Source: CAVALG01 sp045576295
Lineage (GTDB): Bacteria; Bacillota; Clostridia; Oscillospirales; Acutalibacteraceae
Length of the DNA stretch: 5,298 nucleotides
Direction: 5' to 3'
Assembly (NCBI GenBank): GCA_045576295.1
Contig: JAZNGF010000032.1
Location: 1 to 5,298 of the forward strand
The notes below the pieces were generated by a model that did not search any database, had not been told where the DNA came from, and saw nothing but the letters and a program-made list of their open reading frames with translations. Both the position numbers and the translations under genes were made by a program. Positions 1 through 5,298 of the stretch are shown piece after piece (the stretch's first letter is position 1; each line of letters starts with the position of its first letter).

Positions 1-454
1 CCACGATACTACAACCACAACAGTGGACGCTACTTGTACAGAAGCTGGTTCTACAACCACAACCTGTAGCCGTTGCGACTATAAAGACGTTGTAGCAATC
101 CCGGCACTCGGCCACACCGAGAGCGGCTGGATTGTTGACAAAGAGGCAACCGCTACAGAAGCTGGTTCAAAGCACACCGAATGTACAGTTTGCGGCGCAA
201 CAATTAAAACCGAAACCATCCCGGCAACGGGCAGTGAATCTGATGTGGTTCTCGGCGACGCCACAGGCGACGGCAAGGTTACCGTGGCAGATGCGGTATT
301 AATTGCTAAATACACATCACGCCTTGCAGAACTTACCGATGATCAGTTAGCAGCATTAGATGTTGACGGCAACGGCAAAGTAGACATGATTGATGCGATT
401 GTGATTTCACGCTTCGCAGCAAACCTTATTAAAGAATTCCCAACCAAGGCGTAG
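1..454 (+). CDS. Secreted Cys-repeat protein with C-terminal type I dockerin (5'-partial)
   Basis: This is the 3' end of a larger gene. The frame is open from base 2 to the TAG at 452-454, and the visible 150 residues begin inside a repeat, so the GTG at 23 is an internal valine codon and not a start. Two cysteine-repeat units (2-112 and 113-232) lead straight into a dockerin (about 245-445). Dockerins bind cohesin domains of scaffoldin or cell-surface proteins, so the product is expected to be exported and attached to an extracellular complex. Its catalytic or binding domains lie upstream and are not visible. The repeats closely match those of the next gene: its first unit is identical at 30 of 37 positions to the unit at 4651-4761. 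The protein ends ten or so residues after the second calcium-loop helix, which is normal for a C-terminal dockerin. Frame and domain are clear; the overall function is unknown. Confidence 0.93.
   Translation, partial: HDTTTTTVDATCTEAGSTTTTCSRCDYKDVVAIPALGHTESGWIVDKEATATEAGSKHTECTVCGATIKTETIPATGSESDVVLGDATGDGKVTVADAVLIAKYTSRLAELTDDQLAALDVDGNGKVDMIDAIVISRFAANLIKEFPTKA
2..232 (+). repeat. Cys-repeat array of the upstream gene (2 visible units)
   Basis: Unit 1 (2-112, 37 residues) has the pattern H-D...A-T-C-T-E-A-G...T-C-S-R-C-D-Y-K...I-P-A-L-G. Unit 2 (113-232) starts H-T-E-S-G-W-I-V-D-K, has threonine where the first cysteine should be (A-T-A-T-E-A-G), keeps C-T-V-C-G and closes with I-P-A-T-G. 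Unit 2 is therefore the same array-closing variant seen at the end of all three arrays in the next gene. The array probably continues upstream of the window. I know of no assured function for these repeats; they are common stalk-like elements in large clostridial surface proteins. Confidence 0.9.
245..445 (+). other. Type I dockerin domain
   Basis: Two EF-hand-like calcium loops, each followed by a helix, define the domain. Loop 1 (257-292) reads D-A-T-G-D-G-K-V-T-V-A-D, with aspartates at loop positions 1, 5 and 12 and threonine at positions 3 and 9, where Asn is usual. Loop 2 (359-394) reads D-V-D-G-N-G-K-V-D-M-I-D, with ligands at positions 1, 3, 5, 9 and 12. The following helices are A-V-L-I-A-K-Y and A-I-V-I-S-R-F. 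The residue pairs at loop positions 10-11, which usually set cohesin specificity, are V-A and M-I, so the two halves are not identical in their recognition residues. The domain binds calcium and a cohesin outside the cell. The identification is strong; the cohesin partner is not in the window. Confidence 0.93.
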
Positions 455-493
455 TTAAAATCGCATTAAAACCGAATAGAACATAAATGTTCG

Positions 494-527
494 CAAGGCA
501 GAGCAATTTTGCTCTGCCTTGTTTTTT
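494..527 (+). terminator. Rho-independent terminator of the dockerin gene
   Basis: A perfect 11-bp stem pairs 494-504 (caaggcagagc) with 511-521 (gctctgccttg) around a 6-nt loop, followed by six T residues (522-527). It lies 39 nt after the TAG stop of the upstream gene. It should end that transcript and separate it from the next gene, which has its own promoter. Confidence 0.93.
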
Positions 528-568
528 GCAAACTTTTTGCAACAAACAAATAATTTTTCTAAAATCTG

Positions 569-596
569 TTGATTTATTTTGTGTATATGTTACAAT
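569..596 (+). promoter_or_regulatory. Probable sigma-A promoter of the large secreted protein gene
   Basis: A -35-like TTGATT (569-574) and a -10 TACAAT (591-596) are separated by 16 bp. The -10 is extended: TG at 588-589 sits one base before the hexamer. Transcription would begin near 603, giving a leader of about 139 nt before the ATG at 742. The surrounding DNA is A/T-rich. The promoter is predicted from sequence only; the extended -10 could compensate for the short spacer and the imperfect -35. Confidence 0.65.
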
Positions 597-614
597 ATAG
601 TAGAGTTAATGTGG

Positions 615-654
615 ACAATTAGGCGAATGCGGGATAAATTCGCCACAATTTTGT
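615..654 (+). promoter_or_regulatory. Leader hairpin 1
   Basis: The core is a perfect 7-bp stem, ggcgaat (622-628) with attcgcc (638-644), around a 9-nt loop. It can extend outward through weaker A/T pairs with bulges (617-620 with 647-650). It lies at the start of the predicted leader RNA. It has no T-tract, so it is not an obvious terminator. Its role is unknown; it may simply stabilise the mRNA 5' end. Confidence 0.5.
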
Positions 655-682
655 TAACAACAGGCACATTCAAGGCATATCA

Positions 683-727
683 AGCGCTCGGATGCCGCTT
701 TCCAGCGCTAACAATAAACAAGCGGCA
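683..727 (+). promoter_or_regulatory. Leader hairpin 2 with loop-complementary downstream segment (candidate pseudoknot or switch)
   Basis: AGCGCT at 683-688 pairs with AGCGCT at 704-709. After a bulged C689, GGA (690-692) can pair with TCC (701-703). The remaining 8-nt loop TGCCGCTT (693-700) is perfectly complementary to AAGCGGCA (720-727). The ten bases between (710-719) are A-rich. An H-type pseudoknot would need the inner three pairs of the first stem to open, or else the two pairings compete. The 3' strand ends four bases before the GGAGA ribosome binding site, so folding could affect translation initiation. It does not match any riboswitch class I can recall with confidence. Confidence 0.5.
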
Positions 728-731
728 GAAT

Positions 732-737
732 GGAGAA
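732..737 (+). promoter_or_regulatory. Ribosome binding site for the large secreted protein
   Basis: GGAGAA at 732-737 lies just ahead of the ATG at 742, at suitable spacing. Together with the typical lysine-rich signal peptide that begins at this ATG, it fixes the start codon. It sits immediately after the 720-727 strand of the leader structure. Confidence 0.88.
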
Positions 738-741
738 ATTT

Positions 742-834
742 ATGAAAAAGTTTAGTAAACGCCTTGCATCAGCAGCGCTTGCATTAGTTCTGTTAATTGG
801 GCTTTTTGCAGTGCCAATGGGCTCAGTTTCGGCT
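742..834 (+). other. Sec signal peptide
   Basis: The N-terminus has a basic region (K2, K3, K6, R7), a hydrophobic core rich in A, L, V and I (about residues 11-24), and a polar end with small residues at -3 and -1 (V29-S30-A31) before V32. This is a standard Gram-positive Sec signal, probably cut by signal peptidase I. No lipobox cysteine is present, so the protein is not a lipoprotein. Confidence 0.9.
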
Positions 835-3800
835 GTCAGCACAACCGACAACTGGGTAACCCAGTATACAGACCCTGATATAAATGGCGATGGAACCATT
901 AAAATCTTGCTTATTGGTAACAGCTACGGCAACAATGTTCGCAGCTCATTGGGTTATTATTTAAGAAGCCAAAATAGGCCCGTTGTTGTAGGCGCCGAGT
1001 ATATTGGCTTTTCCGGTATGTACGACTATGTTTCGGTAGATAAGGGCGCAGAATTCTATGCCAACGGTTACAACACCGATGAAGTAACCAAGAAGCCCGA
1101 TATTTACGGCTATCCCAAATTCTCGGCACAAGGCTATCAAAGCTCTCTGAAATACAGAGATGCAGTTAAGCTCACCAACTGGGATATTATTATGCTTCAG
1201 GAAAGCCCCTACGGTGCGGCAAGGCCCAACACCTACGCTACATACCTTAACACCTTTGTTAAAAACATTAAATCAGCATACAGCGAAGCTCACGGTTCTT
1301 CTGCTAAAATGAGCCTTTGCTGGTTTATGACCTGGTCAACACCTGCAAGCCTTGCAAGCGGCGATGGCTACTACGAAGGCACCCATCTCGACCAGTATAA
1401 CAGAATCTCGGCCTGCGTTAACGATTATGTAGCGGCATCTGGCGAATTTGACGTTATTTACCCGTGCGCCACCATGATTCAGAACGCGCGCACCGCAGAT
1501 ATGGATAACCACGTTATCACTAAGGCGCCGAAGTACGACGGTATCTGCCCCGATAACCTTCACGTAGTTACAGTGTTTGGTTGGGATATGATTGCTTACG
1601 GGTTTGTTAAAACCTTGGGACTCAACCCCGAAGGGTACGATACGGTTAGCCATTTAGCAGGCTTTATGACGGGTGATGAGGTTCCAGCCGAATTCCAGGT
1701 TGAACCCGAAAAAACCTACCGCGCTAAACGTGCGTATATGTTACTGCAGGAATCGGTTGATAACGCGCTCGAAAACCCGCAAACTGTAACTCAGTCGATC
1801 TACACAGGCGACGTTAAAACAACCTGTAACGACGGTACTAACCATACATATTTAGCGGCAAAGGTTGTAAGCCCCACCTGCACTGAGGGCGGCTACACCT
1901 ATGAAACCTGTTCAAAATGCAGCTATAAATATATTTATGACAGAACAGAAAAGTTAGGTCACAGCTATAAAATTACAGCACAAAAAGACCCAACCTGTAC
2001 CGCTAACGGTTACATTAACCAGTATTGCACCCGTTGTAACGATCAAAACAACCAATTCCTCCCCGGCGGCCACACGTATGGGAATTGGGAGGTTATCAAG
2101 GCGGCAACACGCACCGAAACAGGTGTTAAGAGAAAAACTTGCACCGTTTGCGGCGAATATTACGAAGAGGTAATTCCGCTTGTAACCGATAATAAAACTT
2201 ATGATGTTGCCTTCGAAAGCCAAGAAGACTTTGATGAATTCGATAAACTCACAGTTAAGGCCGATGGCTACGGCGGCAACTACACAACAAGCAGCTTTAT
2301 GTATTTCAGCGAAAGCGATAAAGCTTATTTAACAAAGTTCATAGCAACCGACACAGGTGCTTCAAAAACAAGCCAGATGGTTGCAATTAAAACCCCTGAT
2401 AATACCTACGGCAAAACCTTCACAATGCTCGCAGGCGGTGGCTATTCCTACGGTGCCACAACCGCGGCTCCCGGTGTTATTTATGCTCACGATGATTATG
2501 GCTACTACGGCGTTAAGCTGTATGTTAACGGCAGCGGCTATTTAATTTTACAGCATTTCTATATGTCTGAGCCTGCCGAAGCCGATAACGGCTATAAATC
2601 GTCAATCATCCGCAGTGGGGAACTTTACCCGAATATTGTGTCGCTCGACGGCACCGAACTTGAAGAGCCGGTTAACCAAGTTCACCGCGAAATAATTGAA
2701 GACTTGCCTATTGGATCTATTTCAACCGGCAACAACAACCAGCAGTTCTTCACCTATAAATATAATGTAACAGCCGAAGAAACAGGTGAAATAACCATAA
2801 CCGTAGATTTACTCTACGACGACCTTATCTCGCCCTTCACCCTAACAACCGAACCTTTAACCTTCACGGTAGACGATGCTAAAGCGGCAGTAGATAGCGA
2901 TTTACACACAAACTACAGCCCAGCGTTCGGCTTCTTTAGGCACACAAGCGGCGGCCAGCTAACCTATAGCGATATGCAGGGCAACCCCGCAAATCACGAC
3001 CACGATTCAAGGGTATATTCAATTTATGCCGAATATGCCGAATGTGAGCACACCTATACTTCACCCGCGGCGGCAGTAGCGGCTACCTGCACCACTGCAG
3101 GAAAAACCGCATCGGTAGTGTGCGATTTCTGCGGTGATACCGTTTCGGGCGGCGCTGAAATTCCGGCACTCGGTCACGATTATGTTGTTAGCTATTCGGT
3201 AGTGCCCACCTGTACCACAGGCGGCACCGCAACCACCACCTGCAAGCGTTGCGATTATTCCAAAACAGCCGATGTTCCGGCAAACGGCCATAAATACGAT
3301 AACTTCACCGTAACCAAGGCTGCAACCTGTGAAGAAAACGGCAGCGGCAACGGCACCTGCACAGTATGTAAAGAATTTGTTACCGAGGTTCTTCCTGCCT
3401 TGGGGCACAATTATACAGCCTGGGTTATCGACAAAGCGGCAACAACCGAAGCCGCAGGACAAAGGCATAAAACCTGCTCAACCTGTAACGATACAGTAAC
3501 CGAGGTTATCCCCAAAATAGTTTACGATTCAAACTATGAATGGAACTTCGAGGGCGCATCGGGCGAAGCAGACGCAGCCGATTTCCTTGAATCGGGAACC
3601 CGCTATTTGGGTCACAGCGGTGGCTACACAACAGCCCCCACCTATATAACAGCAGGGTACGATGCAACCAGCAAAGCTTTCGAGCTTGCCGTTCCGCGCT
3701 ACTTTGGCTCATCGGGCGTATTCTACAATATGAATGCTCTTGTGCTGGGCACTCCCGAGGGCACCACACCCACAACATTTAATGTAGAAACAGGATATGA

Positions 3801-5298
3801 CGAGCGAACAGCCAACAACGCAACCTGGACCCCGGGCGTTGTATATGCTAAAGACGATAACGGTATTCACTGTTTATTGCTCACCTACCATGGCGATTTC
3901 AAGTTCTATGCATATAGCCTTTCAACCAAGAGCTTGGTAACCACAACCGATAGCTACACCCAGGTTAAAACCTCAAAAACCTCTATGGTTGACGGCGCAA
4001 ATGTATTCTATCAAAGGTTTTTAAAGAACGGCGAAACCGCTAAATATGAATACATTAAAGACGATGCTACAGTAACCGTTTATGCCGATAGAGATAAGTT
4101 ATCAAGCACCGATACTTCAACCTACTTCGCATCTTATGCGAATTTACAGAAGTATTTCGCGGCCGATCTGCCCGCTATTTCGCTCGACACATTAAAGAAT
4201 ATGCGCGTGAAATACAACGTTTCTAACCAAAACGGCAAAACCACCGTTACAGCATCAACCGTTATCTTTGGCACCGAGGGCAACACCTACGAAATCGTGT
4301 GGAAACCTTTTGTGTTCGATAACCAAGGCGGCATAAGCTACTTTGGTGCCGGAAACACCACAATGACAAAGGCGTATGCCAGCGGCGTTATTGGAACAAA
4401 TTACGAAAACGCATTTGGTGTAATGCAGTATGGAAACAATAATTCAAGCAATGTAAACGTTCAGGTGTATTCGGCCGATGCTTTCTATAAAGGCAACGCC
4501 GAAGGTAGCGCCCCTGAATGCACCCACACCGAAACAAAAACCACCCCAGCAGTGGCAGCAACCTGTACTACAGCCGGTAAAACCGAAACTGTTGTTTGTG
4601 CTTCCTGTGGCAAAACCATTTCGGGCGGCACAGCGGTTCCTGCCCTTGGGCACGATTTAAAAACAACAACAGTTGATGCAACCTGCACAGCGGCTGGTTC
4701 AACAACTACAACCTGCAGCCGTTGCGATTATAAAAATGTTACCGAAATCCCCGCAAAAGGCCACACCTTTGGTGAAGCCGAGGTTACAAAAGAGCCTTCT
4801 TGCACCGAAGCGGGCGTTAAAACAGGCGTATGTTCCGCCTGCGGAGAAGAGGCAACCGAAGCTGTTCCTGCTCTTGGCCACGATTTGAGCACAGTAACAT
4901 CCGATTCAACCTGCACAGTGGCAGGGTCGGCCACCACAACCTGCTCACGTTGCGATTATAAAGTGGTTAAGGAACTCCCGTTAGCAGCTCACAGCTATGG
5001 CAACTGGGTTGTTGACACACCCGCAACCGAAGAAACTGCGGGCTCAAAACATAAAGAATGTTCCGCGTGCGGCGATATTATAACCGAGGTTATCCCCGCG
5101 GCAGGCAAAACCCAAAACTTCGCTTGGAACTTCACAAGCCAGTCGGTGGTTAACGATGCACTTGCAAACAGCATCCAAATCACAGGTAACGGCGTTTACG
5201 AAACCGCTAACTCATTAAGCAAAAACACCGTAACCTACAATGCAGAAACCGGCGCGTTAGAGCTCGGCTATGCAGCAAACTACAACACACCTATCAAC
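742..5298 (+). CDS. Giant secreted SGNH-hydrolase-like protein with Cys-repeat arrays and repeated beta-rich modules (3'-partial)
   Basis: The frame runs without a stop from ATG 742 to the window end, giving at least 1519 residues. A Sec signal peptide spans about residues 1-31 (M-K-K-F-S-K-R start, hydrophobic core at 13-24, likely cleavage after V-S-A). Next come an SGNH/DUF4886-like hydrolase domain (about 51-300), a linker, Cys array 1 (362-481), module A (482-767), array 2 (768-926), module B (927-1259), array 3 (1260-1456) and the start of module C (1457 on). Residues S61, D271 and H274 fit a Ser-Asp-His catalytic set. The product is expected outside the cell, perhaps acting as a carbohydrate or acyl esterase on a long binding stalk; the substrate is inferred, not shown. 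No sortase motif, S-layer domain or dockerin is visible, but the C-terminus is missing. Because the upstream paralogue-like gene ends in a dockerin, one may follow here too. Start codon, export and modular layout are well supported; the biochemical role is not. Confidence 0.92.
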   Translation, partial: MKKFSKRLASAALALVLLIGLFAVPMGSVSAVSTTDNWVTQYTDPDINGDGTIKILLIGNSYGNNVRSSLGYYLRSQNRPVVVGAEYIGFSGMYDYVSVDKGAEFYANGYNTDEVTKKPDIYGYPKFSAQGYQSSLKYRDAVKLTNWDIIMLQESPYGAARPNTYATYLNTFVKNIKSAYSEAHGSSAKMSLCWFMTWSTPASLASGDGYYEGTHLDQYNRISACVNDYVAASGEFDVIYPCATMIQNARTADMDNHVITKAPKYDGICPDNLHVVTVFGWDMIAYGFVKTLGLNPEGYDTVSHLAGFMTGDEVPAEFQVEPEKTYRAKRAYMLLQESVDNALENPQTVTQSIYTGDVKTTCNDGTNHTYLAAKVVSPTCTEGGYTYETCSKCSYKYIYDRTEKLGHSYKITAQKDPTCTANGYINQYCTRCNDQNNQFLPGGHTYGNWEVIKAATRTETGVKRKTCTVCGEYYEEVIPLVTDNKTYDVAFESQEDFDEFDKLTVKADGYGGNYTTSSFMYFSESDKAYLTKFIATDTGASKTSQMVAIKTPDNTYGKTFTMLAGGGYSYGATTAAPGVIYAHDDYGYYGVKLYVNGSGYLILQHFYMSEPAEADNGYKSSIIRSGELYPNIVSLDGTELEEPVNQVHREIIEDLPIGSISTGNNNQQFFTYKYNVTAEETGEITITVDLLYDDLISPFTLTTEPLTFTVDDAKAAVDSDLHTNYSPAFGFFRHTSGGQLTYSDMQGNPANHDHDSRVYSIYAEYAECEHTYTSPAAAVAATCTTAGKTASVVCDFCGDTVSGGAEIPALGHDYVVSYSVVPTCTTGGTATTTCKRCDYSKTADVPANGHKYDNFTVTKAATCEENGSGNGTCTVCKEFVTEVLPALGHNYTAWVIDKAATTEAAGQRHKTCSTCNDTVTEVIPKIVYDSNYEWNFEGASGEADAADFLESGTRYLGHSGGYTTAPTYITAGYDATSKAFELAVPRYFGSSGVFYNMNALVLGTPEGTTPTTFNVETGYDERTANNATWTPGVVYAKDDNGIHCLLLTYHGDFKFYAYSLSTKSLVTTTDSYTQVKTSKTSMVDGANVFYQRFLKNGETAKYEYIKDDATVTVYADRDKLSSTDTSTYFASYANLQKYFAADLPAISLDTLKNMRVKYNVSNQNGKTTVTASTVIFGTEGNTYEIVWKPFVFDNQGGISYFGAGNTTMTKAYASGVIGTNYENAFGVMQYGNNNSSNVNVQVYSADAFYKGNAEGSAPECTHTETKTTPAVAATCTTAGKTETVVCASCGKTISGGTAVPALGHDLKTTTVDATCTAAGSTTTTCSRCDYKNVTEIPAKGHTFGEAEVTKEPSCTEAGVKTGVCSACGEEATEAVPALGHDLSTVTSDSTCTVAGSATTTCSRCDYKVVKELPLAAHSYGNWVVDTPATEETAGSKHKECSACGDIITEVIPAAGKTQNFAWNFTSQSVVNDALANSIQITGNGVYETANSLSKNTVTYNAETGALELGYAANYNTPIN
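892..1641 (+). other. SGNH-hydrolase-like catalytic domain (DUF4886-like)
   Basis: The domain opens with a beta strand I-K-I-L-L-I running into G59-N60-S61-Y62, the nucleophile block of SGNH (GDSL-like) hydrolases in the G-N-S form typical of DUF4886 proteins. A central W-D-I-I-M-L-Q-E-S (about 147-155) matches the conserved strand-plus-LQxxS region of that family. The C-terminal block D271-N-L-H274 supplies the Asp-x-x-His pair. After it comes V-F-G-W-D-M-I-A-Y-G, a helix where the family often has glycine- and alanine-rich sequence. Members are esterase or acetylesterase candidates, mostly uncharacterised. The overall length of about 250 residues fits. The family name is from memory of motifs; a profile search would settle it. 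Confidence 0.75.
1825..2184 (+). repeat. Cys-repeat array 1 (3 units)
   Basis: The array starts with a leading cysteine (C362), and its units begin at histidines H368, H407 and H444, spaced 39 and 37 residues apart. Units 1 and 2 each carry P-T-C-T, then a C-x-x-C pair (C-S-K-C; C-T-R-C), and end at G-H. Unit 3 has A-A-T-R-T in place of the first cysteine region, keeps C-T-V-C-G and closes with V-I-P. Repeats are diverged at the amino-acid level, so they are old rather than recently copied. The array links the catalytic domain to module A and could act as a rigid spacer. Confidence 0.88.
2185..3042 (+). other. Beta-rich module A, unnamed family
   Basis: This stretch of 286 residues (482-767) has no cysteine and is rich in G, Y, T, S and alternating hydrophobic residues, as in extracellular beta-sandwich modules. 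It is homologous to module B by ordered shared motifs: an opening aromatic/F-E segment, P-G-V-I-Y-A-H-D-D (577 on), D-L-P-I, K-Y-N-V, T-N-Y-S-P-A-F-G (723 on) and a closing V-Y-S-x-x-A before E-C-E-H-T. A lectin- or laminin-G-like carbohydrate-binding fold is a guess from composition and context; I do not recognise the family. Confidence 0.65.
3043..3519 (+). repeat. Cys-repeat array 2 (4 units)
   Basis: The array begins E-C-E-H-T (C768, H770). Units start at H770, H812, H850 and H889, with spacings of 42, 38 and 39 residues. The first three each have A/P-T-C-x-x-x-G followed by a C-x-x-C pair (C-D-F-C, C-K-R-C, C-T-V-C). The fourth has A-A-T-T-E-A-A-G with no first cysteine, then C-S-T-C and V-I-P. 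The first unit carries the S-G-G insertion that makes it 42 residues long, as does the first unit of array 3. Confidence 0.9.
3520..4518 (+). other. Beta-rich module B, homologous to module A
   Basis: This is a 333-residue module (927-1259), longer than A mainly in its second half. It shares with A the opening W-N-F-E-G, a G-G-Y-T-T segment, P-G-V-V-Y-A-K-D-D (1031 on), D-L-P-A, K-Y-N-V, T-N-Y-E-N-A-F-G (1219 on) and the final Q-V-Y-S-A-D-A. The distance between the P-G-V and T-N-Y motifs is 188 residues here against 146 in A. One cysteine is present (in I-H-C-L). It is probably an extracellular ligand-binding or structural beta module; the ligand is unknown. Confidence 0.65.
4519..5109 (+). 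repeat. Cys-repeat array 3 (5 units)
   Basis: The array begins E-C-T-H-T (C1260, H1262). Units start at H1262, H1304, H1341, H1380 and H1417, with spacings of 42, 37, 39 and 37 residues. The first four carry T-C-T or S-C-T, then C-A-S-C, C-S-R-C, C-S-A-C and C-S-R-C respectively. The fifth lacks the first cysteine (P-A-T-E-E-T-A-G) and keeps C-S-A-C-G and V-I-P. Compared with array 2 it has one extra C-S-R-C-D-Y-K unit inserted before the closing unit. Units 2 and 4 are identical at 25 of 37 positions. Confidence 0.9.
5110..5298 (+). other. Start of module C (third copy of the A/B module, cut by window end)
   Basis: The last 63 residues open with N-F-A-W-N-F-T-S-Q, parallel to Y-E-W-N-F-E-G in module B and V-A-F-E-S-Q in module A, directly after an array-closing V-I-P. 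Further along, T-Y-N-A-E-T-G-A-L-E-L matches Y-D-A-T-S-K-A-F-E-L in B. It therefore continues the array-module alternation. The rest lies outside the window. Confidence 0.6.

Noticed and set aside
23..25. GTG as a start codon for the first gene
   Set aside because: The frame is open back to base 2 and the upstream codons continue a recognisable repeat unit (H-D-T-T-T-T-T-V-D-A-T-C), so this is an internal valine; no ribosome binding site precedes it.
523..542. Direct repeat tttttgcaa (523-531 and 534-542) after the terminator
   Set aside because: It is short, A/T-rich and overlaps the terminator T-tract; nothing indicates a binding site.
651..660. Perfect palindrome TTGTTAACAA in the leader as an operator
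   Set aside because: It lies downstream of the predicted start site, is only 10 bp and A/T-rich, and matches no regulator site I can name reliably.
622..727. Known riboswitch (preQ1, fluoride, c-di-GMP or SAM types)
   Set aside because: The conserved core bases of these classes, as I recall them, are not present; only general hairpin or pseudoknot geometry is shared.
2357..4888. Short forward open frames at 2357-2545, 4478-4660 and 4673-4888
   Set aside because: They are out-of-frame readings inside the long secreted-protein gene, with Q/P/A/T-rich products and no start signals.
1843..5109. CRISPR array or DNA-level satellite
   Set aside because: The periodicity is about 111-126 bp, follows codons and is conserved as protein rather than nucleotide sequence; there are no constant repeats with unique spacers.
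1336..5183. Minus-strand open frames of 60-135 codons
   Set aside because: They lie opposite the continuous forward frame, have biased low-complexity products and lack ribosome binding sites; most come from the antisense of repeat or G/C-rich codons.

Overview
The window looks like chromosomal DNA from an anaerobic, probably gut-dwelling member of the Clostridia (Bacillota), most likely near Ruminococcaceae/Oscillospiraceae. Three things suggest this: a type I dockerin at the C-terminus of the first gene, very large secreted proteins built from cysteine-containing tandem repeats, and an A/T-rich intergenic region with a Gram-positive style promoter, Shine-Dalgarno site and intrinsic terminator. 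The taxonomic call is inference; no housekeeping gene is present to confirm it.

Layout: (1) 1-454, the 3' end of a gene for a secreted dockerin protein, with two cysteine-repeat units followed by a two-loop calcium-binding dockerin. (2) 494-527, a strong rho-independent terminator. (3) 569-741, an extended -10 promoter and a leader of about 140 nt. The leader holds a hairpin and, just before the ribosome binding site, a hairpin whose whole 8-nt loop is complementary to a downstream segment (a candidate pseudoknot or switch). (4) 742-5298, one uninterrupted reading frame of at least 1519 codons that leaves the window without a stop. Its order is: signal peptide, SGNH-hydrolase-like (DUF4886-like) catalytic domain, Cys-repeat array 1, beta-rich module A, array 2, module B (homologous to A), array 3, start of module C.

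The two genes share the same Cys-repeat vocabulary, so they are probably tandem paralogues or have exchanged segments. The first ends in a dockerin directly after its Cys array; the second may end the same way beyond the window. A reasonable but unproven reading is a pair of extracellular, possibly cellulosome-like enzymes or adhesins: a catalytic esterase-like head carried on a long stalk of repeat arrays and lectin-like modules, docked to a cohesin scaffold. The second gene has its own promoter and is insulated from the first by the terminator.

The least explained parts are the repeat grammar (unit types in a fixed order, each array closed by a variant unit missing its first cysteine), the unnamed A/B/C module family, and the structured leader. 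No genes were found on the minus strand; reverse-strand open frames there lie opposite the coding repeats.
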